Shown here: positions 1 through 7,692 of the stretch, in pieces
Layout: each line of letters starts with the position of its first letter
Numbering within the stretch: the stretch's first letter is position 1
From: Oscillospiraceae bacterium
Lineage (GTDB): Bacteria; Bacillota; Clostridia; Oscillospirales; Acutalibacteraceae
Assembly: GCA_028706415.1 (NCBI GenBank)
Contig: JAQWBK010000025.1
Coordinates: forward strand, 1-17,045
Direction: 5' to 3'
DNA: 17,045 bases
Notes under the pieces: model-generated
What the model saw: only the letters and a program-made list of their open reading frames with translations
Told to the model about the DNA's origin: nothing
Database searches by the model: none
Translations under genes and position numbers: made by a program

Positions 1-26
1 TTGATATCGCTCCTTTTGGTTATTTT

Positions 27-342
27 GGTCACCTCTAAGAACCTGTTTTGAACGGATTCCGAGCAGAATTTTTGTCGGGCAAGGAAAGCCGACGAAGCAA
101 TGCTTTCCGCATTACGAGGAGGTTTGATACTAATATCCGACTAAAATATTGATAAGGTTTCCGAGGATTTTTTGTGTCGGGCAAGGCCGACGACGCAGGC
201 GGGCTGGCGCCCGGCAAGGAGGAGAACGAAGCCCGGTGCAAAAAAGACCGGAAAGATGTTAAGGCTTTAGTCGGATATTAGTATAACGCAGTCCGGCGGA
301 AATTGTGCCGGAAGACGCCGGAAGGGGTTTTTAGAGGTGACC
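27..342. mobile_element. MITE-like non-coding element with terminal and internal inverted repeats
   Basis: The ends are 17-bp inverted repeats: GGTCACCTCTAAGAACC at 27-43 and its complement, with one mismatch, at 326-342. A second, perfect 19-bp inverted repeat lies inside (127-145 with 266-284). TTTT flanks both ends (23-26 and 343-346) and could be a target duplication, although it is low-complexity. The interior carries two related GC-rich units (about 56-102 and 159-200, both containing TGTCGGGCAAGG) and small hairpins, and shows no credible gene. Short terminal repeats, about 316 bp length and lack of coding capacity fit a miniature inverted-repeat transposable element. A large structured intergenic RNA or bidirectional terminator region is the alternative. 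The right terminus overlaps the end of alaS. No family name can be assigned from the sequence alone. Confidence 0.6.
127..284. repeat. Perfect 19-bp internal inverted repeat
   Basis: The arms are 127-145 (ATACTAATATCCGACTAAA) and 266-284, its exact reverse complement, separated by 120 nt. The pair is nested inside the outer 17-bp inverted repeat, so the whole 316-bp segment could fold into one long imperfect hairpin when transcribed, or form a cruciform. Confidence 0.85.
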
Positions 343-2988
343 TTTTAATAATTTTTCAACAATTCCGGAAACGGCGGCTATTGCCTCATCTGCTTTTGTT
401 ATATCCTTGCCGCCTGCCATGGCGGAATCGGGTCTTCCGCCACCATTGCCGCCACAGATTTTTGCCACCTCTCGCACAATGTTTCCCGCATGAGCTCCGC
501 AGGCGACAGCCTGGGCTGCGCAGAAGCATCCGAGGGATACAGTTCCCGCATCCTTTATAACCCCTGCAATCACCACAACTGCATCATTCGGTGCAATATC
601 TCTGCATCGGTCGCACATGGTTCTAACGCCGCTTGCGTCAACCCCTGTAAATACAGCTGCCGAAACACGAACACAGCCCACCTGTGTCATATTATCAAAA
701 AGGCTTTCAATCTTTGAAGCCGCCATTTTTGCATTAAGGGTATCAAGCTCTCTTTGAACCCCCTTAAGCTCCCCCATAAGTTGATTTGCGCGTCGAGGAA
801 GCTCCTCGATATTACCGCTCTTTATTGCATCGGCGGTTTGCCCCAGCAACCGGCGGTAATCCTCAATCAGCCCCAGCACATTATCTCCGGTAACCGCTTC
901 GATACGGCGCACACCCGCCGCAACCGAGCTTTCGGACATTATCTTGAACAGGCCTAGCTTTGCCGTGTTGTCCATATGTGTGCCGCCGCAAAGCTCGGTT
1001 GATACGCCTTCATTTCCGCTTATGCATACCACCCGAACAATATCACCGTATTTTTCACCGAACAAGGCCATGGCTCCCTGTTTTTTAGCCTCTTCTATGG
1101 GCATTTCGCGAATATCTGCCGTCAAGCTCTGCAAAATCCATTGATTTACAAGTAATTCCACCTGTGCAAGTTCATCCTGAGAAAGTGCTGAAAAATGTGA
1201 GAAGTCAAACCGCAAGCGTTTACTGTCTACCAGTTGTCCAGCCTGCTCAACATGGTTGCCGAGCACCTTCCTTAAAGCCGCTTGAAGCAGATGCGCCGCC
1301 GTATGGTTTCGCATTGTTGCACGCCGCTCTGTTTTATTAACACTGGCGGTTACAGCATCCCCCACCCTCAGCTCCCCCTTTATGAGGGTTCCGATGTGAA
1401 TATATACTCCGTTGTGACTTTTGGTGGTGTCGGTAACATTAAATAATGTTTCATTATTAAGAATTTCGCCTATGTCGCCCGCCTGTCCCCCACCCTCGGC
1501 ATAAAACGGAGTAGTATCCAATATAACGATACCGGTTTCACCCTTGAAAAGGCTTTCCACCAGCTCGTCATCCCGCACAATGGCGGTCACCTTTGCCTCC
1601 AGGCTCATTGTATCATATCCCACAAAGCTACCGGGTAACAGCTGCTCGAATATACGGTTGCTGCCCTTCCACGCATCCGCTCCGGCATTTTTCCGTGCGG
1701 CGCGAGCGCGGGCACGCTGTTCGGCCATAAGGCGGTCGAACTCGGTCTCATCAACCGTCATGCCCTTTTCTTCGAGTATATCCTTGGTTAAATCAAGCGG
1801 AAATCCGTAGGTATCATTCAATTTGAAGGCATCCGTACCCGACATGATATTGCCTTTTTGTGCTGAAAGCATTTCATCCAGCATGGAAAGCCCGCTGTCA
1901 ATAGTCTTTCCAAAAGCTTCTTCCTCAACATGAATGATTTTTTGTATGAAATCTTTTTTCTCGTTTAGTTCGGGATAGGCGGTAAGGTTCTCTTTAATAA
2001 CCGTTTCGCAGACCTGACATAAAAATGGATTGTTAATCCCCAAAAGCCTACCATGGCGGGCAGCCCGTCTGAGTAATCGCCTTACAACATAGCCGCGCCC
2101 TTCATTGGACGGCATAACGCCGTCTCCTATCATAAAGGTTGTGGAGCGTATGTGGTCGGTTATAACCCGCAGAGATATATCGGTTTTTTTGCTGTCTCCA
2201 TACTTTACGCCGGCTATACTGCTGATATGCTTCATAATATTCTGAACGGTATCAACCTCAAACAGATTATCAACCCCCTGCATTATGCAAGCAAGGCGTT
2301 CCAAGCCCATTCCTGTATCAATGTTTGGATGTGCAAGAGGGGTATAATTGCCCTTGCCGTCACTGTTAAACTGAGTGAAGACATTGTTCCAAAATTCCAC
2401 ATACCGATCACATTCACAACCCACTGCGCATGTGGGTGAATCGCAACTGTACTGCTCTCCCCTGTCAAAATACAGCTCGGAACAGGGGCCGCACGGCCCG
2501 CTGCCATGCTCCCAGAAATTATCCTCCTTACCCATTCTGACAATGCGTTCGGGGCTAACTCCCACCTCTTTTGTCCAGATATCAAAGGCTTCATCATCTT
2601 TTTCGTATATGCTTATCCAGATGCGGTCTTCCGGCATTTCCAGCAGGTTTGTGCAGAACTCCCACGCCCAAGCCGTCGCCTCACGCTTAAAATAATCACC
2701 AAAGCTGAAATTCCCCAGCATTTCAAAATATGTGCCGTGTCGGGCAGTTTTGCCCACCCTCTCGATATCGGGGGTACGGACGCATTTTTGGCAGGTGGTT
2801 ACCCTTTTACTCGGAGGGGTTATTTCACCGGTAAAGTATTTTTTCATTGGGGCCATGCCCGAATTTATCAAAAGCAACGATTTATCGTTTTGGGGTATCA
2901 GTGAAAAACTGGGAAGCCTCAGGTGCCCTTTGCTTTCAAAAAAGCTGAGAAATTTTTCTCGTAGCTCGTTTAATCCAATCCATTCCAT
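331..2988 (-). CDS. alaS: Alanyl-tRNA synthetase
   Basis: This enzyme charges tRNA-Ala with alanine and clears mischarged Ser/Gly-tRNA-Ala in the cytoplasm. The protein has 885 residues, close to the usual 875-880. Residues 1-240 form the class II catalytic core (motif region with RTPDIERVGKTARHGT near 71-86 and GSGPCGPCSE near 162-171). The editing domain has the zinc ligands in HTAAH (H562, H566) and CGGTH (C667, H671). The C-Ala domain ends with a Gly-rich segment around 847-861 (GGNGGGRPDSAMAGG). The ATG is preceded by AGGAG about 11 nt upstream, and the gene sits behind a T-box leader. The final Gly-His-Leu-stop is encoded by GGTCACCTCTAA, the terminus of the repeat element at 27-342, so the native C-terminal tip may have been replaced. 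The gene is otherwise intact. Confidence 0.98.
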   Translation of the reverse strand: MEWIGLNELREKFLSFFESKGHLRLPSFSLIPQNDKSLLLINSGMAPMKKYFTGEITPPSKRVTTCQKCVRTPDIERVGKTARHGTYFEMLGNFSFGDYFKREATAWAWEFCTNLLEMPEDRIWISIYEKDDEAFDIWTKEVGVSPERIVRMGKEDNFWEHGSGPCGPCSELYFDRGEQYSCDSPTCAVGCECDRYVEFWNNVFTQFNSDGKGNYTPLAHPNIDTGMGLERLACIMQGVDNLFEVDTVQNIMKHISSIAGVKYGDSKKTDISLRVITDHIRSTTFMIGDGVMPSNEGRGYVVRRLLRRAARHGRLLGINNPFLCQVCETVIKENLTAYPELNEKKDFIQKIIHVEEEAFGKTIDSGLSMLDEMLSAQKGNIMSGTDAFKLNDTYGFPLDLTKDILEEKGMTVDETEFDRLMAEQRARARAARKNAGADAWKGSNRIFEQLLPGSFVGYDTMSLEAKVTAIVRDDELVESLFKGETGIVILDTTPFYAEGGGQAGDIGEILNNETLFNVTDTTKSHNGVYIHIGTLIKGELRVGDAVTASVNKTERRATMRNHTAAHLLQAALRKVLGNHVEQAGQLVDSKRLRFDFSHFSALSQDELAQVELLVNQWILQSLTADIREMPIEEAKKQGAMALFGEKYGDIVRVVCISGNEGVSTELCGGTHMDNTAKLGLFKIMSESSVAAGVRRIEAVTGDNVLGLIEDYRRLLGQTADAIKSGNIEELPRRANQLMGELKGVQRELDTLNAKMAASKIESLFDNMTQVGCVRVSAAVFTGVDASGVRTMCDRCRDIAPNDAVVVIAGVIKDAGTVSLGCFCAAQAVACGAHAGNIVREVAKICGGNGGGRPDSAMAGGKDITKADEAIAAVSGIVEKLLKGHL

Positions 2989-3039
2989 ATAGTCTCATTC
3001 TCCTATCAACTTGTGTTTTCAAGGTTTTTGTATTAAAAT

Positions 3040-3075
3040 AAAAAACACCGCCGCCCGATAATGGGACGGAGGATC
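3040..3075 (-). terminator. T-box controlled intrinsic terminator
   Basis: On the minus strand CCGTCCC and GGGCGG pair across a short ATTATC loop, followed by a GC-rich extension and TTTTTT (3040-3045). The left arm overlaps the sequence just after the T-box motif, as expected for mutually exclusive terminator and antiterminator folds. Confidence 0.85.
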
Positions 3076-3240
3076 CGTGGTACCACCCAAATTGCGCCGA
3101 AACCGACGCCACTTTAAGCACCTTAACGCGGTATACGCCTCGGCTCATCACCCAGGGACTCCGAGATGGCACTCTGTTCGGAAGCATGTGCGCCCTTTCA
3201 GCCATGGATTACCATGAAGCGCCCTCTCTGTTTGCACCTA
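3040..3240 (-). promoter_or_regulatory. Alanine T-box riboswitch (alaS leader)
   Basis: On the minus strand the leader contains the T-box signature GGGTGGTACCACG (3076-3088), which pairs with the acceptor end of uncharged tRNA. Upstream lies a stem I region. Its pattern GAACAGAGTGCCATCTCGGAG matches the usual arrangement of a specifier a few bases before a GAG, and gives GCC, an alanine codon, at 3168-3170. This agrees with the downstream gene. A terminator follows at 3040-3075. Known mechanism: uncharged tRNA-Ala stabilises the antiterminator and allows alaS transcription. The 5' boundary is approximate. Confidence 0.93.
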
Positions 3241-3307
3241 TACAGATTATTTCCCGTCAACGTCTTTTCATAATTATAATAACACTTTTACGGTTGAAAT
3301 TGTAATT

Positions 3308-3336
3308 ATTATACGACGCGTTAATTTACTTGTCAA
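3308..3336 (-). promoter_or_regulatory. Sigma-A promoter for the alaS T-box transcript
   Basis: TTGACA (3331-3336) and TATAAT (3308-3313) on the minus strand are perfect consensus boxes with a 17-nt spacer. Initiation would fall near 3301, giving a leader of about 310 nt that includes the T-box. Confidence 0.9.
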
Positions 3337-3411
3337 GGATTACAAATCACGGGATTAAGGGATTAAGGTCATTGAATTTTAAATATAATAAATATAAAAG
3401 GCAGATGTGTT

Positions 3412-4641
3412 ATGAAAAAACCTGAGCTTTTGGCTCCGGCGGGTAATCTGGAAAAATTAAAGGCAGCCATTAATTTTGGAGCAGATGCCGTTTATCTCGG
3501 CGGAAACAAATTGAATTTAAGAGCCTCAGCAGATAATTTCTCTTTGGACGATCTCAAAGAGGGTATTGACTTTGCTCATTTAAGGGGCAAAAAGGTGTAT
3601 GTAACGGTAAATATATTCCCTCATAATGAGGATTTAGTTGGGCTGGAGGATTATCTGACAGATATTCAAAATGTCGGCGCCGATGCAATCATTGCAGCCG
3701 ACCCGGGGATTATCGCAACCGCAAAAGAGGTTATCCCCGATATGGAAATACATTTAAGCACCCAAGCCAATTGCACAAACTATAAAGCTGCTCTGTTTTG
3801 GCACAGTATGGGCATTAAGAGGCTGGTCGTGGCAAGGGAAATGAGCCTTAACGAACTGACCGAGTTGCGCTCTGAGCTGCCTCATACCTGCGAAATCGAG
3901 GCATTTGTTCACGGTTCAATGTGCATTTCATATTCGGGAAGATGCCTTTTGTCAAATTATATGACCGGCAGAGATGCAAATCGGGGGGAATGCGCTCAGC
4001 CCTGCAGATATAAATACCATCTTGTTGAAGAAAAAAGGCCGGGTGAATATTATAATATCACCCAGGACGGCAACGGTACTTATATAATGAATTCAAAGGA
4101 TTTATGTATGATAGAGTATATCCCACAGCTTATCGAGGCGGGGATTGGTTCATTCAAAATTGAGGGTAGAATGAAGAGCTCGTTTTATGTCGCATCTGTG
4201 GTGAAGGCATACAGAGAAGCCATTGATTTATACACCCGAGACCCCGCCAAATATGAATTCGACCCCAAATGGATGGAGTATCTTGTAAAGCCCAGCCACA
4301 GACCGTTTACCACCGGATTTTATTTTGGAGAAGAGATAAAGCAGCATTATCAAAGCTCATCATACATCCGTGATTATGATATTATCGGGATTGTAATGGA
4401 TTATGATGAAAAATCCAAAACCGCAGTGATAGAGCAAAGGAACAAGGCATTTAGTGGTGATTCTGTTGAGATATTAACCCAAAAAGGGGACAACAAGATT
4501 ATTAAACTGAATGATATGCGCAATCAAGACGGCACCCAAATTGATAGCGCACCCAACGCGAAAATGATATTCACCATTCAGTGCGATATGAAACTTAAAA
4601 ACGGTGATATAATTATTAAACAAAACGCTCGCAGTCAATAA
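3412..4641 (+). CDS. U32-family protein, TrhP/YrrO-like (tRNA U34 hydroxylation)
   Basis: The protein has 409 residues and belongs to the peptidase U32 family. Residues 1-90 carry the family opening (PELLAPAGNLEKLK, then GADAVYLGG). Four conserved cysteines (C171 and C178 in MCISYSGRC, C194 and C198 in GECAQPC) fit the Fe-S or metal-binding set of the RlhA/TrhP subgroup. Length and motifs are closest to Bacillus YrrO (TrhP2), which together with prephenate-dependent metabolism makes 5-hydroxyuridine at tRNA position 34. Older annotations call these proteins proteases or collagenases. The gene starts 10 nt after an AAAGG Shine-Dalgarno, stands alone and is divergent from alaS; alaS and U32 genes are also near each other in Bacillus. 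The TrhP assignment is inference from family and cysteines; U32 membership is clear. Confidence 0.88.
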   Translation: MKKPELLAPAGNLEKLKAAINFGADAVYLGGNKLNLRASADNFSLDDLKEGIDFAHLRGKKVYVTVNIFPHNEDLVGLEDYLTDIQNVGADAIIAADPGIIATAKEVIPDMEIHLSTQANCTNYKAALFWHSMGIKRLVVAREMSLNELTELRSELPHTCEIEAFVHGSMCISYSGRCLLSNYMTGRDANRGECAQPCRYKYHLVEEKRPGEYYNITQDGNGTYIMNSKDLCMIEYIPQLIEAGIGSFKIEGRMKSSFYVASVVKAYREAIDLYTRDPAKYEFDPKWMEYLVKPSHRPFTTGFYFGEEIKQHYQSSSYIRDYDIIGIVMDYDEKSKTAVIEQRNKAFSGDSVEILTQKGDNKIIKLNDMRNQDGTQIDSAPNAKMIFTIQCDMKLKNGDIIIKQNARSQ

Positions 4642-4650
4642 CAAAATTTT

Positions 4651-4684
4651 CGAGGGGCGGATATAACATCCGCCCCTCGTTTTA
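4651..4684. terminator. Intrinsic terminator between the U32 gene and rplY
   Basis: A perfect 12-bp stem CGAGGGGCGGAT/ATCCGCCCCTCG (4651-4662 with 4668-4679) has a 5-nt loop and is followed on the plus strand by TTTTATAA. It ends the U32 transcript and probably also blocks converging rplY transcription. On the minus strand the tail is the poorer AAAATTTT. Confidence 0.92.
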
Positions 4685-4720
4685 TAACTTATACGATTGG
4701 AACTTGTGCATCGGCACTTT

Positions 4721-5326
4721 TTATTCCGCTTCGGTTTCGCTCGTTTCTGCTTCGGTTCCAGTCTCTTCTTCGTCTTCTTTGTCTAAGATACGGCTATCAA
4801 TAACAGAAACCACCATAATGTCAAGCGGATTTAATATTTCAATGTTAGGATCATTCGCAATATCAAGATCACTGATTCTGATACTGTCTCCTTCTTTTAA
4901 TCCCTCAAGATCAACTTCAATTCTATCGATAAGATAGCGCGGTAGAGCCCGATAGGAAATATCTGACTGGGGCTGCTGAACCATTCCCGAAATCTTATCT
5001 TTATTCACCAGCACAATTCTTGCCGTGCTTTCTACAGCTTCATCAGCCTGTAGTGCTTGGAAACTCAAATGCTCAACCTGATTGGTGGTGGGAATATAAG
5101 AAACTTCTCTAAGCAGTGCCATGTGTTTTTTACTACCGATCATCAATTCAACCCTGCTGCCGGTGGAATTGTTTTGCAAACAACGCAAAACTTCCCCTTG
5201 AGGGGCTTGTATGCTTATGGACTCCTTGAGATTTTTGCCATATAAAACACCAGGAATTATCCCATTTCTTCTTAGTTGTTTAGGTTTTAAGCCTGCATCC
5301 CTGTTTTCGGTCTTCAAAATAAACAT
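4721..5326 (-). CDS. rplY: Large ribosomal subunit protein L25/Ctc
   Basis: This 201-residue protein is the 5S rRNA-binding protein of the L25/TL5/Ctc family. Residues 1-90 match the L25 domain (LRRNGIIPGVLYGKN near 18-32). Residues 95-180 match the TL5 C-terminal beta domain (LPRYLIDRIEVDLEGLKEGD, then HAD-free short strands ending near IMVVSVID). The last 20 residues are a Glu-rich acidic tail (DKEDEEETG onward), common in Firmicute Ctc proteins. The size is close to Bacillus Ctc (204 residues). The ATG follows TAAGGAG by 8 nt. The gene is monocistronic, with its own promoter at 5519-5546 and an unusually long, structured leader of about 190 nt. In Bacillus ctc is a general-stress gene; no sigma-B promoter is recognisable here. 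Confidence 0.95.
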   Translation of the reverse strand: MFILKTENRDAGLKPKQLRRNGIIPGVLYGKNLKESISIQAPQGEVLRCLQNNSTGSRVELMIGSKKHMALLREVSYIPTTNQVEHLSFQALQADEAVESTARIVLVNKDKISGMVQQPQSDISYRALPRYLIDRIEVDLEGLKEGDSIRISDLDIANDPNIEILNPLDIMVVSVIDSRILDKEDEEETGTEAETSETEAE

Positions 5327-5439
5327 AAGTATTCTCCTTAATTCAGTATAAAATTACTAGTTATGACCACACCATCCTGTTCCGTTATTACAAGACAATG
5401 TTTGTCCTCTAGATATACTTATTCCTCATTAAAATCTTA

Positions 5440-5493
5440 CCAATAAATCCGCACAAAAAACCATATATCAAAGCTTTTTGCTTGATTTATTGG
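5440..5493 (-). promoter_or_regulatory. Stem-loop in the rplY leader
   Basis: CCAATAAATC (5440-5449) and GATTTATTGG (5484-5493) form a perfect 10-bp stem. A small AAGC/GCTT hairpin (5471-5483) lies within the loop. It sits between the rplY promoter and start codon, about 115 nt before the ATG, and no U-run follows, so it is not a simple terminator. A role in rplY control is inference. Confidence 0.5.
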
Positions 5494-5501
5494 AAGTTTT
5501 A

Positions 5502-5750
5502 TAATCGGAATCAGTATTAGTATAACACAAGAAAAATAATATTCAATTTTTTTATCAAAAATATTACAAAAAAATTTACAAAATTTGTGGATAGCAGGCG
5601 CCATAATGTCTTAAGCCCGTCGACGACAACAACGCTGTATGGCGAAAAACAGACCGTAAAGATGTCTTGATTTTTACTTGAGAGCAGTATTAAGAATGGC
5701 GGGACTGAATAAGAATCAGAATGTTTCCTTATTTTTATTCGGATATTGGG
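5502..5750. repeat. Possible degenerate relic of the 27-342 element
   Basis: The gap 5327-5762 holds no gene. Three short stretches resemble the left-hand element: TATTAGTATAACACA at 5515-5529 (compare TATTAGTATAACGCA at 276-290), AGACCGTAAAGATGT at 5651-5665 (compare AGACCGGAAAGATGT at 245-259), and TTATTCGGATATTGG near 5736-5750 (compare 267-281). The order is not conserved, and the first stretch overlaps the rplY -10 box. A 7-bp inverted repeat CGCCATA/TATGGCG (5599-5605, 5638-5644) is also present. The relationship is suggestive only. Confidence 0.3.
5519..5546 (-). promoter_or_regulatory. Promoter for rplY
   Basis: On the minus strand TTGAAT (5541-5546) and TATACT (5519-5524) are spaced by 16 nt, with a TG one base before the -10 box (extended -10). 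The transcript would carry a leader of about 190 nt. Confidence 0.65.
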
Positions 5751-5762
5751 GCGAGCACACCA

Positions 5763-7469
5763 TCAAACCGGGTATGCCGCCACCCCAAACTTATATAGCT
5801 GTATGACGGCGATGACATTGTAGACAAAGCAGCCTACTGCAATGCCCGATAATGCCCAATACTTGATTCTCATGCCCGAGAGAAGCTTATCTGCCGCCAT
5901 GATAACCAGCGTGACAAACCCCCACCCAAAGAAAAGTGTATTCAACACAACCGCGTTTTCAGCGATATTCAGAGATTTAATAAAGATAAAAAAGAATGAG
6001 GCCAGCACGCCGGCAAAGGCAACCTGTGCCAATCTGTTTTTATAATTTACTATAAATCCGCAGACAGCACCCAACAAAATGCAAATTCCAATTGGCGAAA
6101 AAGTATTTGTTATCGTCATCATCCAGCTGCTATTGTTTCCCGAAGGCTGCGAAAGGGGGGCAAGAAAACTGGAGCGCACAAAATTCAAATAGTGGGTGAG
6201 CTTGGTGCCAATGTCCAGACCGCCATCCAACCAACCCCTGCATTTAAAGTTGTTTATCTGGGTTTGCAGATCTAATAATCCGGAGATTTTACCAAGGAAC
6301 GCCGCCAGAAAGACAAAGGTAAGCCCGCATAACAGAATGTCTTTAAGGAACGATTTTTTAGGTTTCACCGCCAACAGGAGAACATAGGCGTTGCAAATTA
6401 CCGTGCCGGAGGCTGCACAGAGCCACAGTTTTTCGTCCCTTTTTGTGTGTAAACTCTGATAGATGGCAATCAATACAAAAGCAAGCGTAATCACCCGCCG
6501 TTCGGTTATTACGGCAAGGATCATCGTCGGAAAACTAAAGGAGAAAATCAAGAGTGTCAGAAGACGGACACGGGGATTCTCCGAGATCATGCGAGACAGC
6601 ATGATGAAGGCGATAAGCAGCAACCATAACTGCACAAGAGTACGGGCGATAACCGTCCACAAAAAGACATCCGGCACCAGTTCAGCCAGCATCATGAGGG
6701 GCAGGGACAGATTTGGTTGCAACGGATATTGGTAATAAGACCAATAGTAAAATGGATTAATTAAATAGGAGGAATCGGGCAGGCTGTCGAACGAATAGAT
6801 TCGATCCATACCGCCATAGTAAATGCTGGTGCTGTTGTAAAGAAATACGACATAGAGCAGAGCGGCAGCAGCCGCGATAAACAAAAATCGGCATTCGTAT
6901 TTAGACAGTGACATCAATACCGATTTAACCACTTGGAAAAGGGAGGTGACCAAGAACATATAAAACAGCGACAGCGGGATAAACAAAACAAGGGACAGCA
7001 ACCATTGCGGCAATGTTAAGCCCGCCGGCTGTGAAACAATGCCCAAGGCGTACGGAAGGTGAAACCACCACGCTTTAGCATTGTTGAGATAGGCAATATT
7101 TTCATTTGCCCACAGAAAAAATTGCGCGATATATGTACCGGCGCACAGCATGGCCAACATCAACAGCAAGATTTGCGTCTGGCGGGTATGCTCGCGCAGC
7201 CTGCTATATAATTTTTCAAGGAAATTAAAGCGGAATAACAGCAACGCAAGTCCTGCGCTCACAAAAAGCCCTAGTACGGCAATACAGGCGGCTGCCAACT
7301 TGTTATTCCCCTTAAATGCCTGCACAAAGAAGACGGCCGATTGGGTGTTGAACACAAGAGACAGATAGGTGCCGCACAGCACGATAATACTCTTAAACGC
7401 CACCATAATGCACTGCTTTACCCGAGAGCCTTGTTGGTTCAATATCTGAAGTATTTCCTTCGGCGCCAT
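5763..7469 (-). CDS. Large polytopic membrane protein, GT-C-like topology, function unknown
   Basis: The protein has 568 residues from the chosen start. About 12-13 hydrophobic segments are spread along the whole length, with a longer hydrophilic loop around residues 185-235 rich in Tyr, Ser and Pro (FDSLPDSSYLINPFYYWSYY) and another around 385-440. I recognise no named family. The many-helix architecture with aromatic, acidic extracytoplasmic loops resembles GT-C glycosyltransferases that use polyprenyl-phosphate sugars, but no diagnostic catalytic motif can be asserted. The ATG at 7469 has GGGAGG 10 nt upstream. A more upstream ATG (7532) lies ahead of the promoter -10 box at 7517-7522 and lacks a ribosome binding site, so it is rejected. 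The gene is transcribed divergently from the UbiA-HAD pair, which suggests but does not prove a shared pathway. Confidence 0.85.
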   Translation of the reverse strand: MAPKEILQILNQQGSRVKQCIMVAFKSIIVLCGTYLSLVFNTQSAVFFVQAFKGNNKLAAACIAVLGLFVSAGLALLLFRFNFLEKLYSRLREHTRQTQILLLMLAMLCAGTYIAQFFLWANENIAYLNNAKAWWFHLPYALGIVSQPAGLTLPQWLLSLVLFIPLSLFYMFLVTSLFQVVKSVLMSLSKYECRFLFIAAAAALLYVVFLYNSTSIYYGGMDRIYSFDSLPDSSYLINPFYYWSYYQYPLQPNLSLPLMMLAELVPDVFLWTVIARTLVQLWLLLIAFIMLSRMISENPRVRLLTLLIFSFSFPTMILAVITERRVITLAFVLIAIYQSLHTKRDEKLWLCAASGTVICNAYVLLLAVKPKKSFLKDILLCGLTFVFLAAFLGKISGLLDLQTQINNFKCRGWLDGGLDIGTKLTHYLNFVRSSFLAPLSQPSGNNSSWMMTITNTFSPIGICILLGAVCGFIVNYKNRLAQVAFAGVLASFFFIFIKSLNIAENAVVLNTLFFGWGFVTLVIMAADKLLSGMRIKYWALSGIAVGCFVYNVIAVIQLYKFGVAAYPV

Positions 7470-7516
7470 GTAAAAAATTCCTCCCTGATAGCAAAAGTTG
7501 CCAATGCGACAACAAA

Positions 7517-7545
7517 ATAATACCCTGCTCATACTTTTTTGTCAA
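7517..7545 (-). promoter_or_regulatory. Promoter for the membrane-protein gene
   Basis: TTGACA (7540-7545) and TATTAT (7517-7522) on the minus strand have a 17-nt spacer. Initiation near 7510 leaves a leader of about 40 nt and fixes the start codon at 7469. Confidence 0.85.
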
Positions 7546-7591
7546 TGAGAGTCCGCTTTTGTCTGTTAAAAGAACTCACTTATGCAAAAGA

Positions 7592-7620
7592 TTGCTTTCG
7601 TAATTAAATAAATATATAAT
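7592..7620 (+). promoter_or_regulatory. Promoter for the UbiA-HAD operon
   Basis: TTGCTT (7592-7597) and TATAAT (7615-7620) have a 17-nt spacer on the plus strand. The box lies about 47 bp from the divergent promoter at 7517-7545, so one regulator could touch both. Initiation near 7627 leaves a leader of about 65 nt. Confidence 0.7.
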
Positions 7621-7692
7621 ATTAGACATTAGCACTGCACCAACCGGAATAATAATATGCGAATGATTTCTCATCGCAAAAGAGGTAAGTAG

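Noticed and set aside
35..241. 68-codon open frame on the minus strand inside the repeat element
   Set aside because: It runs through the inner inverted-repeat arm and duplicated units, has no ribosome binding site, and its composition follows the repeat structure rather than a protein family.
2283..2597. 104-codon open frame on the minus strand overlapping alaS
   Set aside because: It is a shadow frame of the intact alaS gene with no start signal. The same holds for the other long frames lying within alaS, SigF, SecD and the permease.
3350..3368. Short tandem repeat GGGATTAAGGGATTAAGG
   Set aside because: Two 8-nt units only, without a palindrome or a clear place in a promoter; too little to interpret.
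3412..4641. Annotation of the U32 protein as a collagenase or protease
   Set aside because: The cysteine pattern and length fit the TrhP/RlhA RNA-modification subgroup; there is no signal peptide and no classical protease motif.
7470..7532. Upstream ATG extending the membrane protein by 21 residues
   Set aside because: The ATG at 7532 lies upstream of the -10 box of the gene's own promoter and has no Shine-Dalgarno, whereas the ATG at 7469 has GGGAGG.
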